DNA of 20,504 nucleotides from JANMDR01 sp031376425 (GTDB taxonomy: Bacteria; Pseudomonadota; Gammaproteobacteria; Burkholderiales; Usitatibacteraceae). The stretch covers positions 1 to 20,504 of the forward strand of contig JANMDR010000213.1 in the NCBI GenBank assembly GCA_031376425.1, in the 5' to 3' direction. Under the pieces are notes generated by a model, which was given only the letters and a program-made list of their open reading frames with translations, was not told where the DNA came from and did no database searches. This document shows, piece after piece, positions 8,501 to 15,419 of the stretch (positions within the stretch are counted from its first letter, which is position 1; each line of letters opens with the position of its first letter). The position numbers and the translations under genes were made by a program.

Positions 8501-9394
8501 CCTATTTTTGATGAGGATAGGGTGTTTATCGGCTATCGCGGCACAGGGCGTGACCTAACCATTACCAAACGTGCTGAGCTAGCCTTATCACGCCACGCGG
8601 TGCAGTTGGAACGTGCCAACAAACTGCTAGATCAGGAAGCTACGCGGCGGATAGAACTTGAGCGCAATACGTTGATTTCAATCGAGATGGAATTGGCGCA
8701 GGTAGGCTTAGAACTCCATGACCAACTCGGGCAGGATTTAACGGGTATCGCTTTTTTAATAAAAATACTCGAAAAACGCTTGACCACAACCCAATCTAGC
8801 GACGCCGCAGAGGCAGCAAAAATAGGCGCTTTGGTGAGCCAAGCAATCAAGCACACTCGCATGATTTCGCACGGCCTAAGTCCTTATATTTGGGGCGCAG
8901 ATGGCTTAATTTCCGCTATTAACCAGCTCAGTTCCGATATCAATATGATCGGGGTGGCGCAATGCTCGGCGACGATGGACGCAGATATTATTATCGCGGA
9001 CGATTTGGTCGCGCGCAGCTTTTACCGCATTGCTCAAGAGGCCACCAACAACGCGCTCAAACACGGCAAAGCCACCCAAATTGAGATTAGCCTTACTGAA
9101 ACCGACAACATTGTGGCCCTTGAAATTTGTGACAACGGGGTTGGCGTGGCCAAGGCGGTTGCTGATGCGCCTGACCATGAATCGCAATTCCCGAACAAAC
9201 CGGGTTACTCCTACAGCATTCAGCACCGCGCCAGTTTAATTGGCGCAACTGTTACAGTTAGCGATAATCCGAGCGGTGGTACTGTCGTGACGGTGCTGCG
9301 GCAGCAGGAAAGTTTGCATAAAAATACTGATGAGCAAAACCTCACCGACACAAAGACGAAAAGTTTCACGCAAGATTCGTCAATCATGAAATAA
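5501..9394 (+). CDS. Membrane-bound multi-PAS sensor histidine kinase (NarX/DegS-type core)
   Basis: This protein of 1297 residues has a first membrane helix at about 16-35 and a roughly 310-residue periplasmic sensor region, probably Cache-like. A second helix lies at about 345-364, and no HAMP is visible. Five PAS/PAC-like repeats follow at about 393-510, 524-640, 643-769, 770-900 and 901-1033, most of them ending in a GYRG...RDIT-type PAC motif. The kinase core is HisKA_3: ELHDQLGQDLTG puts the phospho-accepting His at 1073. The HATPase_c domain has an N-box near EATNNALKHG (1180-1189), a G1 box DNGVGV (from 1211) and a G2-like SGGTVVTVL (about 1258-1266). It should phosphorylate the LuxR-type regulator encoded 55 bp downstream. 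The signal is unknown. It starts 5 bp after comM, has no strong ribosome-binding site, and may be translated by coupling. Confidence 0.93.
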   Translation: MALPAKFTAWFRPSRFVVLAALLFIIGVIILVMMFDREAASRNSQNQARSTLQLTRMLQQEVGDELSDINNFITFIESQLANTKAQSRGAILSVILDSHIRLISEVQHIVVIDATGEILAQSMQAGGNSATAPTNMREDPLFKAISKTSSTSRIISINTASSTTQPPDFQIGARISGAKNTSPSSDAFVILHLSTRHFDALLNSITSLKEGTVLEAALLHTDGTIIAASKQAFSSPTTRNKAEGYGAAHTARLASTTWLAEAIAKQSSALEPLSLMDVEAPFLATKSTNMQENISNSNQPMQRRRTQLSYAQLREWPVAMAVWTAHAPPTSSDQPSFASQTIQRLHAAAAALCLIILVCALAASRALQQREQSQVTLRNNQSTLRLLSDDLAQAQRIGRIGRWHWNIVSDFITFSDDYAEFMQVDTGVAPQKMREWILKITHPEEINFALNNYQNRLDAKAFGHERRIISKTGEVRWCYTAGEPVFDASGALTAYRGITRDITETKNAAIQQQTLAQELEAAQEIAQMGHFTWTLADDSVTGSTSFGALYEITNDTRPATARELIENFTEGQHQLNAMATYALRHHGKPFRVDRQITTYKKNKKWIETVATPFFDTNHTLLGYRGVQRDISATKEAAIAVAQSEERYRLISDNMLDIVCLHEDDFTVRYVSRSISRLLGYSPAASIGVRFDNLVHPDDIAAVLAAHAEQRNTDDVRSHVECRFKTLAGNYIWLESVVTKLPDSAHSGRNTLFLMVARDASQRKKAEEAMQASETRFRRLTQLSSDWYWETDAAGRFTFFSRPHPIIHNLPLEKILGQHPLIIFPDQLTAAQSAEHTQIVERREPFRNFAFTARDSHGVVIAHAISNGEPYFNSDGSYAGYRGTGRDVSAEKFALNALKTSSQRFESLTRLSVDWYWEQDADYRFTFYSHPIIVGSTQSSSVFYGKTRWELYPDALTEAQWQQHRAQLDARLPFHDLVLTVKGQSETDPFPVDRYFSLSGTPIFDEDRVFIGYRGTGRDLTITKRAELALSRHAVQLERANKLLDQEATRRIELERNTLISIEMELAQVGLELHDQLGQDLTGIAFLIKILEKRLTTTQSSDAAEAAKIGALVSQAIKHTRMISHGLSPYIWGADGLISAINQLSSDINMIGVAQCSATMDADIIIADDLVARSFYRIAQEATNNALKHGKATQIEISLTETDNIVALEICDNGVGVAKAVADAPDHESQFPNKPGYSYSIQHRASLIGATVTVSDNPSGGTVVTVLRQQESLHKNTDEQNLTDTKTKSFTQDSSIMK

Positions 9395-9449
9395 TGATGG
9401 TTATAGACTCTATATATTCCTTTCATCAAATTACCATCAGAGGCGCAGC

Positions 9450-10100
9450 ATGAAACGTAAAATTATGATCGTGGACGATCATATGATTGTGCTCCACGGA
9501 CTCGTACTGCTAATCAATAGTGAACCTGATTTTGAAGTAACCTTGCAGGCAGGCTCAACTGAGGCGGCATTAGCGCTGCTCAAACCGGAAAACCTTCCGG
9601 ATTTAGTCATCACTGATATTTCCTTACCCGGACTATCGGGCATTGAATTGCTGAAAGAACTCGGCAATCGCTTCCCCAAACTACCTACATTAATCATCAG
9701 CATGCATGATGAAATGGTACACGGCGAGCGCGCCTTTAAGGCTGGCGCACGCGGCTACCTAATGAAACAGGAAGCAACTGAAAAAGTTATTTTTGCAATA
9801 CGTAAAATATTGAATGGCGAAACTTATTTAAGTGATCGCATGCAGACGCAATTACTGAAGAAAATGCGCGATGGTGGCTCATCAGAGTCTTCCATTTTAT
9901 CGAATTTGTCAGATCGTGAATATGAGGTTTTGCGTCTAATCGGCCTGGGCAATGGCTCCAGCGATATTGCCACCAAACTACAGCGTAGCGTAAAAACCGT
10001 AGAGGCTCACCGCGCCAATTTGAAACAAAAACTTGGGCTAAAAAATGCGAGTGAATTGAACCGTTTTGCCGCAACTTGGGCAGATCGCGAACGCGTTTAG
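9450..10100 (+). CDS. NarL/FixJ-family response regulator
   Basis: The 216-residue protein has a receiver domain (about 1-120) with the acidic pair D9/D10, phospho-acceptor Asp56 in VITDISLPG, the conserved Ser/Thr region LIISMHD, and Lys in GYLMKQ. The LuxR-type helix-turn-helix lies at about 149-206 (LSDREYEVLRLIGLG, SDIATKL, VKTVEAHRANLKQKL). It is expected to be a DNA-binding transcription factor activated by the adjacent histidine kinase, whose HisKA_3 core is the type that pairs with NarL-family regulators. An AGAGG site precedes the ATG. The targets are unknown. The gap before it contains a palindrome that may be a binding site. Confidence 0.95.
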   Translation: MKRKIMIVDDHMIVLHGLVLLINSEPDFEVTLQAGSTEAALALLKPENLPDLVITDISLPGLSGIELLKELGNRFPKLPTLIISMHDEMVHGERAFKAGARGYLMKQEATEKVIFAIRKILNGETYLSDRMQTQLLKKMRDGGSSESSILSNLSDREYEVLRLIGLGNGSSDIATKLQRSVKTVEAHRANLKQKLGLKNASELNRFAATWADRERV

Positions 10101-10146
10101 CACTTCATTCAGTCCAAGATTACAACGGCTTCGATTTTGCCAAGCC

Positions 10147-11559
10147 TTACAAAACCCGCCCGGGATTCATAATGTTTTGTGGATCTAATGCCGTTTTTAA
10201 CGCCCGCATTAAATCCAACTCTATGGCGCTTTTGTAGAGCTTAATTTCTTCGCGCTTTAAACGCCCGAGGCCATGTTCAGCGCTAATTGAACCGCCTATT
10301 TTTGCTAGTGCTTCATACATTAAATGATTCGCGGCTTCGGGTGCCGCCAGCAATGCGGCGTTCCTGTCTTTATCGGCGTAGCTTAAAGTGTAATGCAAAT
10401 TGCCATCGCCCACATGGCCAAATGCGACGGGAATCATGCTTGGAAACGCCCTATTTATTGCCATCTCCACGGCATCAATATATCCCGCTAACGCCGAAAC
10501 CGGCATCGAAATATCAAACTTAACCCCACGCCCATTCAAGCGTTGCGCCTCTGGCAGCTCTTCACGAATACGCCAAAGTTCAGCGCGTTGGGTGGAATTG
10601 CTGGCAATGACAGCGTCAAGTGCTAAACCAGATTCTAAGGCTGCGCCAATTTCTGTTTCAATTTGTTCCTGCAGCGGCGCATGAGCCGCACCATCAGTAA
10701 CTTCGATTAAAACATAATAGGGTGCTACTGCATCAAGCGGCGCGCGGGTGCCGGAAATATATTGCAGCACATACTGTAATCCGATGTGCGGGATGAGTTC
10801 AAAGCCAGAAAGTTGCGCTGCCATCGTCGCTTGTAACTGCATTAGCAATGCCACGGCTGCTGTGGGACTTGGCACGGCTACAAACGCCGTACATATGGTG
10901 CGGGCAGTTGGATAAAGCTTTAGTACCGCTGCTGTAATAATGCCCAAGGTTCCCTCTGACCCCATATAGAGATGCTTTAAATCATAGCCAGTATTATCTT
11001 TGCGTAAGCCCCGCAAGCCTTCCCAAATTTCACCTTTAGCTGTAACTACTTCAAGCCCTAACACCAAATCACGGGCATTGCCGTAACGCAGCACCGCCGT
11101 ACCGCCGGCATTGGTGCTTAAATTACCGCCAATGGTGCAGCTACCTTCCGCCGCTAATGAAAGCGGAAAATAACGATCGCAATCGAGTGCGGCTTGCTGC
11201 ACATTCTTTAAAATACAGCCCGCTTCGACGATCATGGTATTGTTTTCAGTATCTAGCGCCCGCACCTTATTCATGCGCTTCAGCGAAAGTACAATTTGCG
11301 CACCCGAATCATCGGGAATACTGCCGCCCACAAGCCCGGTATTGCCACCCTGCGGCACGATTGCTGTACTGGTGCGCGCGCATAAAGCAACGATGGCCGC
11401 AACTTCTGCTGTTGTTTGCGGCCGCACTACGAGTGCTGTTTTACCGCTGTAATTACCGCGCCAATCAAGTGTATAGGGTGCAATGTCATTGTGGTCAGTG
11501 ATGATGCCTAGGGGGCCGACAATTGCTGTTGCCGCGCTTACGAAGGCTTCATCAATCAC
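10147..11559 (-). CDS. FAD-linked D-2-hydroxyacid dehydrogenase (GlcD / D-2-hydroxyglutarate dehydrogenase type)
   Basis: This 470-residue flavoprotein is predicted to oxidise a D-2-hydroxyacid such as D-2-hydroxyglutarate or D-lactate and pass electrons to a carrier. The N-terminal FAD_binding_4 domain includes VVRPQTTAEVAAIV (44-57), PQGGNTGLVGG (69-79) and the FAD-contact run GSCTIGGNLSTNAGG (139-153). The FAD-oxidase C domain contains the metal and substrate motif GHVGDGNLHY (381-390) and SAEHGLGRLK (426-435). It is complete for the family, and no Fe-S domain is fused. The start is GTG at 11559, overlapping the rfaE2 stop as GTGA, so translation is coupled. No in-frame ATG lies near. The exact substrate cannot be told from sequence; D-2-hydroxyglutarate is my first guess. 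Confidence 0.9.
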   Translation of the reverse strand: MIDEAFVSAATAIVGPLGIITDHNDIAPYTLDWRGNYSGKTALVVRPQTTAEVAAIVALCARTSTAIVPQGGNTGLVGGSIPDDSGAQIVLSLKRMNKVRALDTENNTMIVEAGCILKNVQQAALDCDRYFPLSLAAEGSCTIGGNLSTNAGGTAVLRYGNARDLVLGLEVVTAKGEIWEGLRGLRKDNTGYDLKHLYMGSEGTLGIITAAVLKLYPTARTICTAFVAVPSPTAAVALLMQLQATMAAQLSGFELIPHIGLQYVLQYISGTRAPLDAVAPYYVLIEVTDGAAHAPLQEQIETEIGAALESGLALDAVIASNSTQRAELWRIREELPEAQRLNGRGVKFDISMPVSALAGYIDAVEMAINRAFPSMIPVAFGHVGDGNLHYTLSYADKDRNAALLAAPEAANHLMYEALAKIGGSISAEHGLGRLKREEIKLYKSAIELDLMRALKTALDPQNIMNPGRVL

Positions 11560-12038
11560 AAATTAACCCTAATTTTCTTTAACATAGCGGTGGTCGAACG
11601 CTCGTGTTCAAACGCGATAGAACACACTTCACCACCCCAAGCAGATACTTCGCGGCCGCCAATAATCTTATCCACGGCCCAATCGCCGCCCTTCACCAAA
11701 ATGTCTGGATGCGCCGCAATGATTTGCTTGTAGGGCGTATCTTCATCAAACACACTCACCAAATCAACGCACCCCAACGCGGCTAATACAGCCATGCGGT
11801 CCGCTTGCGTATTGATGGGACGGTCATCACCTTTACCTAAGCGTCTTACCGACGCATCGGAATTGAGAAGTACCACTAAGCTTGCGCCCAAGGCGCGGGC
11901 TTGCGCTAAATAGGTGACATGCCCGCGATGCAAAATATCGAATACGCCATTGGTAAATACCAGCTTTCTTGGTAAGGCCGCTGTGCGTGCTGCTAAATCC
12001 TCCGGCAGGCAAATTTTTTGTTCAAACTGCGGTGCCAT
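11556..12038 (-). CDS. rfaE2: D-glycero-beta-D-manno-heptose 1-phosphate adenylyltransferase
   Basis: This nucleotidyltransferase of 160 residues makes ADP-D-glycero-D-manno-heptose, the precursor of the lipopolysaccharide inner core. Motifs are VFTNGVFDILHRGHVTYLAQAR (28-48, with the HxGH-type active site HRGH at 37-40), LLNSDASVRRLGKG, INTQADRMAVLAAL, and the C-terminal ERSTTAMLKKI, which matches the STT ligand motif of HldE. It is the single-domain form; the kinase half (HldA) is not in the window. It starts 4 bp after the ferritin-like gene and overlaps the next gene by 4 bp, so the three are one transcript. Start ATG 12038 gives the normal N terminus. Confidence 0.95.
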   Translation of the reverse strand: MAPQFEQKICLPEDLAARTAALPRKLVFTNGVFDILHRGHVTYLAQARALGASLVVLLNSDASVRRLGKGDDRPINTQADRMAVLAALGCVDLVSVFDEDTPYKQIIAAHPDILVKGGDWAVDKIIGGREVSAWGGEVCSIAFEHERSTTAMLKKIRVNL

Positions 12039-12042
12039 TTAT

Positions 12043-12900
12043 TTATGCCGCTGCCGGAGTGCTAACACTAGCCATGCTCGCCAGAATCTCCTTACGGAAG
12101 CGATTTAAATCAGCGGACGTCTCAAAAGTGCGGTCAAATAATGCTGAAAGCTGTTTCAAAATGCCTCCTACAACACGACCCTCGCACACCTTATCAAACT
12201 CAATCTGGGTATCTAACCAATGTTCAAGCCAAGATGGATCAGGCAGGCGCGATTGCACGGTATCGTTCGGGAATAATGATTTATTTACGTGCAGATTGGT
12301 CGGGTGCAAAGGCTGTGCAGTACGCGCCGAGCTTGCCATTAACACCCCAATTTTTGCAAAGGCTAAACTGGCTTCCAAGCCCACGGTTTGTAAAGCACGT
12401 TTCATGTAGCGAAAATACGCGCCTGCATGACGCGCTTCATCTTTAGATATAGTGTCGTAAATCTTTTTAATAACGGGCTCAGTGTGCCACTGTGAAGCAC
12501 GGCGATACCACTGAGTAAGCCGAATTTCACCGCAAAAATGCAGCATTAGGGTTTCTAATGCTGGTGCCGGATCAAACGGAAAACGTACGGCATGTAGCTC
12601 TGCTTCTGTTGGTAAAAACGCGGGCTTAAAACGACGTAAATACTCCATCAATACCAAGGAATGCTTTTGTTCTTCGTAAAACCAGATCGACATAAACGCG
12701 GAAAAATCGCTGTCGTGTTGATTGTCACGCAAAAACATTTCGGTTGCAGGCAGCGCGGACCATTCGGTAATCGCGTTCATCTTCACGGTTAGCGCTTGTT
12801 CATCGCTGATTTGCGCGGGATCAAAGCTATCCCAAGGAATATCTTGTTCCATATTCCAGCGTGATTTTTCGAGATCGCGAAAGAGTTCAGGGTAAATCAT
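12043..12900 (-). CDS. Diiron ferritin-like protein, related to acyl-ACP desaturases
   Basis: The 285-residue protein is mostly helical. It has the four-helix diiron ligand pattern: a first Glu near 46 or 54, EEQKH (76-80), Glu125 in FCGEIRLTQW, and DEARH (154-158). The paired ExxH motifs resemble the soluble acyl-ACP desaturase (FA_desaturase_2) and ribonucleotide-reductase-like superfamily. Related proteins are commonly annotated only as ferritin-like. It may be a desaturase, hydroxylase or oxidase, and the reaction cannot be assigned. It heads the operon with rfaE2 and the hydroxyacid dehydrogenase. It is transcribed divergently from the lipid-modification operon across a 310 bp gap. A GAGG site lies before the ATG. 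Confidence 0.8.
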   Translation of the reverse strand: MIYPELFRDLEKSRWNMEQDIPWDSFDPAQISDEQALTVKMNAITEWSALPATEMFLRDNQHDSDFSAFMSIWFYEEQKHSLVLMEYLRRFKPAFLPTEAELHAVRFPFDPAPALETLMLHFCGEIRLTQWYRRASQWHTEPVIKKIYDTISKDEARHAGAYFRYMKRALQTVGLEASLAFAKIGVLMASSARTAQPLHPTNLHVNKSLFPNDTVQSRLPDPSWLEHWLDTQIEFDKVCEGRVVGGILKQLSALFDRTFETSADLNRFRKEILASMASVSTPAAA

Positions 12901-13210
12901 GGCATTGCCTCAATAAAAATTTGCACTTCCGCTACGCGCAGAAACATGCTGAATTGCAATTACGCGCAGTCTCCGCAAATAGATTCGCACTTCCAAACTC
13001 CCCTATGATACCGAAGAAAAATCAAAGTAGCGCAGAGTAGTAGCGGCATCGCTGCTGAATTCCGTTAATATGCGCAGAGCCAAGATTAATTTATGATTAA
13101 AACTCAAGCACTATGAAGTAACTACTAGCGATGTGATGCAATCCAATCTACTCTATTTTTCGTAATGCTTATATATGAATCTAATAACACCACCGAAAGT
13201 GTAATAGGTA
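12901..13210. promoter_or_regulatory. Divergent intergenic control region
   Basis: This gap of 310 bp separates the minus-strand diiron operon from the plus-strand lipid operon, so it must hold both promoters. No coding potential was found. GCGCAG occurs four times (12936, 12964, 13030, 13072), the first two inside the longer repeat TACGCGCAG. GCACTTCC occurs twice (12923-12930, 12987-12994). A weak ECF-like promoter for the plus-strand operon is described separately. Confidence 0.6.
13139..13168 (+). promoter_or_regulatory. Possible ECF-type (RpoE/ChrR-like) promoter
   Basis: CAATCC (13139-13144), an 18 bp spacer and TAATGC (13163-13168) partly match the TGATCC-N18-TAAGA pattern I recall for the alphaproteobacterial singlet-oxygen sigma factor. 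The -35 matches at four of six positions. It would give a leader of about 35 nt. The call rests on gene content as much as on sequence, and chance is a real alternative. Confidence 0.25.
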
Positions 13211-14599
13211 ATGACTGTATCACCCATAAAATCAATGCCCGTCCCGACACAAAAAACGGCCAAACAAAAAGTAGCCGTCATCGGCAGCGGGATTTCTGGA
13301 CTTTCCTGCGCATGGCTGCTAGCCGAACACAGTGACAGCGCGTATGAGGTAACACTATTTGAAGCCGATTCCCGCATCGGTGGGCACACCAACACGGTGG
13401 AAGTTGAGTTAGAGGGTATGCGCCACGGCGTTGACACCGGCTTTTTAGTTTTTAATGATTGGACCTATCCGAATCTTATTGCTTTGTTTGCGCACTTAAA
13501 TATTCAAACAGCACCTTCCGAGATGTCCTTTAGCGTATCCTTGCGTCACGAGAATAAAATTAAACTGGAATGGTCAGGTTGTAATTTGGCGACCGTATTT
13601 GCACAGCCAAGCAATTTGGTATCACCAAAATTCTTAAGCATGTTGCGCGATTTACTGCGCTTCAATAAGCAAGCTACTGGGCTAATTGATTCCGGTGTGC
13701 AACTGAACGGCACCTTGGGTGAATTTTTAGATAAAAATGGCTATGGGCAGGCATTTCGCGATTGGTATTTGCGGCCGATGGCTGCCTGTATTTGGTCAAC
13801 ACCGAGCAAACAAATTACGCATTTTCCACTACAAAGTTTTCTCACGTTTTGCCGCAATCACGGCCTGCTCTCCGTAAACAATCGACCGCAATGGCGCACT
13901 GTAACAGGGGGCGCACGTAATTACGCTGCTAAACTAGTTGAGAAAATTCCCGTGGTTCGTTGCAATGCCGCCATAACTGCTGTTCGACCCGCAACAACCA
14001 GTACCAGCGTGCGCGCGGTCGTTGTGCACCGCGATGGGGAAGAACAGTTTGATCACATCGTGATGGCTTGCCATAGCGATCAAGCACTGGCATTACTTGC
14101 TGCTCCATCAGAGCGGCAACAGCAAATACTGGGTGCCATCAAATACCACCCAAATGTGGCCGTGTTGCATACTGATACTCGCTTATTACCTGAGCGCCAA
14201 CGTGCATGGGCGGCATGGAATTACTTGGCACCCTATGCGCCGCACGCAGGGGATGTATCGTTGTCTTATCTCATTAATCGTTTACAACCATTGCCGTTTA
14301 AACAAGCTGTGGTGGTAACATTAAATCCGCCGTTTGATCCGGCTGCCGATAAAACCATCGCGCGAATCAATTACGCACATCCTGTATATTTGCCAGAAAG
14401 TGTGGCGGCGCAACGCGTTTTGCCGCAGATTCAAGGTGTTGGTGGATTATGGTTTGCTGGTGCGTGGACACGCTATGGTTTTCATGAAGATGGCTTACGC
14501 GCGGGCATCGCAGTGGCACAGGCACTGGGGGCAACAACGCCATGGACCACCGATGTACAGCCTGCAAACACTTTAAATTCGAGCATCCATGAGCAGTAA
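13211..14599 (+). CDS. FAD-dependent amine-oxidase-like oxidoreductase
   Basis: This flavoprotein of 462 residues has the Rossmann motif VAVIGSGISGLSCAW (GSGISG at 25-30). The second strand ends FEADSRIGGHTNTV, followed by GVDTGFLVFND, typical of the NAD(P)-binding_8/amine oxidase superfamily. A C-terminal FAD motif GLWFAGAWTRYGFHEDGLRAGIAVAQAL closes the domain. Proteins of this type head DUF1365-CFA clusters in many proteobacteria. In alphaproteobacteria a flavin desaturase acts on methylated phospholipid acyl chains in furan fatty acid synthesis, and this protein is a reasonable candidate for a similar step (inference). The start at 13211 has a weak AGGT upstream; ATG at 13235 is an alternative. 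It overlaps the next gene by 11 bp. Confidence 0.88.
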   Translation: MTVSPIKSMPVPTQKTAKQKVAVIGSGISGLSCAWLLAEHSDSAYEVTLFEADSRIGGHTNTVEVELEGMRHGVDTGFLVFNDWTYPNLIALFAHLNIQTAPSEMSFSVSLRHENKIKLEWSGCNLATVFAQPSNLVSPKFLSMLRDLLRFNKQATGLIDSGVQLNGTLGEFLDKNGYGQAFRDWYLRPMAACIWSTPSKQITHFPLQSFLTFCRNHGLLSVNNRPQWRTVTGGARNYAAKLVEKIPVVRCNAAITAVRPATTSTSVRAVVVHRDGEEQFDHIVMACHSDQALALLAAPSERQQQILGAIKYHPNVAVLHTDTRLLPERQRAWAAWNYLAPYAPHAGDVSLSYLINRLQPLPFKQAVVVTLNPPFDPAADKTIARINYAHPVYLPESVAAQRVLPQIQGVGGLWFAGAWTRYGFHEDGLRAGIAVAQALGATTPWTTDVQPANTLNSSIHEQ

Positions 14600-15419
14600 C
14601 CCCATTAATATAGAAAGCGATTTCGCCGCGAGCATATGTAATGGCGGGGTTGTACATGCACGCACCCGTCCGGCTAAAAATGCGTTTAGCTATTCAGTAT
14701 TTTTTCTATCTTTGCCATTATCTAAAATCGCTCAACTACAGCAAACACCGGTACGTGGCTTTGGCTTTGGTCGCCGCAATTTAGTCAGCTTCTACCCGCG
14801 CGATGTTGGTTCACGCAACAGCGATGATGTGGCAAGTTTGATGCAGTGGGTACGCTCACTTTTGGCCGAAGCAAATGTGCAAGGAGCCGACGGTGAAATT
14901 ATTCTGCAGACTTTTCCACGGGTACTGGGCTACGTGTTTAATCCCATAAGCATTTGGACTTGTTACGCCAAAGACGGCGGCCTGCGTGCGGCAATTTGCG
15001 AGGTAAATAATACCTTTGGCGAACGTCACAATTATGTTGTAGCACCCGAAAATGGTACCGTAATTACGAACGATATGTGGCTCACTGCCCGCAAACTCTT
15101 TCATGTTTCGCCATTTTGCGATGTCGTAGGCTGCTATAAATTCAGATTCGAGCAAACTACTTCTAGTTGCAAAACACAAATAGATTTTCATGATCAACCG
15201 GATGCACCGGCTCTGATTCGTACTACTTTATTTGGTACCTCTGTGGCAATCTGCGATAACCCGAAAACCTCCGTATTAAAAGCGTTTCTAGCACATCCAC
15301 TGATGACCTTTGGTGTGGTTGCACGCATTCACTTTCAAGCATTAAGACTATTTTTTAAACGCGTGCCGTTTTTTTCAAAACCAGCACCTCCTGATACCCA
15401 AACTTCTCGTAGCCTATGA
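14589..15419 (+). CDS. DUF1365 family protein
   Basis: This protein of 276 residues has the DUF1365 signatures: GVVHARTRPAKNAFSY near 19-34, RNLVSFYPRD, PRVLGYVFNPISIWTCY, and AICEVNNTFGERHNY. A HVSPF motif follows at the expected place. The biochemical role of DUF1365 is not settled; it is almost always next to CFA-type methyltransferases and FAD oxidoreductases, so a part in acyl-chain modification is likely. No signal peptide is seen. It overlaps the upstream gene by 11 bp and the downstream gene by 4 bp (ATGA), so all three are translationally coupled. Confidence 0.93.
   Translation: MSSNPINIESDFAASICNGGVVHARTRPAKNAFSYSVFFLSLPLSKIAQLQQTPVRGFGFGRRNLVSFYPRDVGSRNSDDVASLMQWVRSLLAEANVQGADGEIILQTFPRVLGYVFNPISIWTCYAKDGGLRAAICEVNNTFGERHNYVVAPENGTVITNDMWLTARKLFHVSPFCDVVGCYKFRFEQTTSSCKTQIDFHDQPDAPALIRTTLFGTSVAICDNPKTSVLKAFLAHPLMTFGVVARIHFQALRLFFKRVPFFSKPAPPDTQTSRSL

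Noticed and set aside
10127..10146. GGCTT/AAGCC hairpin between the response regulator and the convergent dehydrogenase gene.
   Set aside because: A five-base stem with a ten-base loop and no U-run is too weak to call a terminator.
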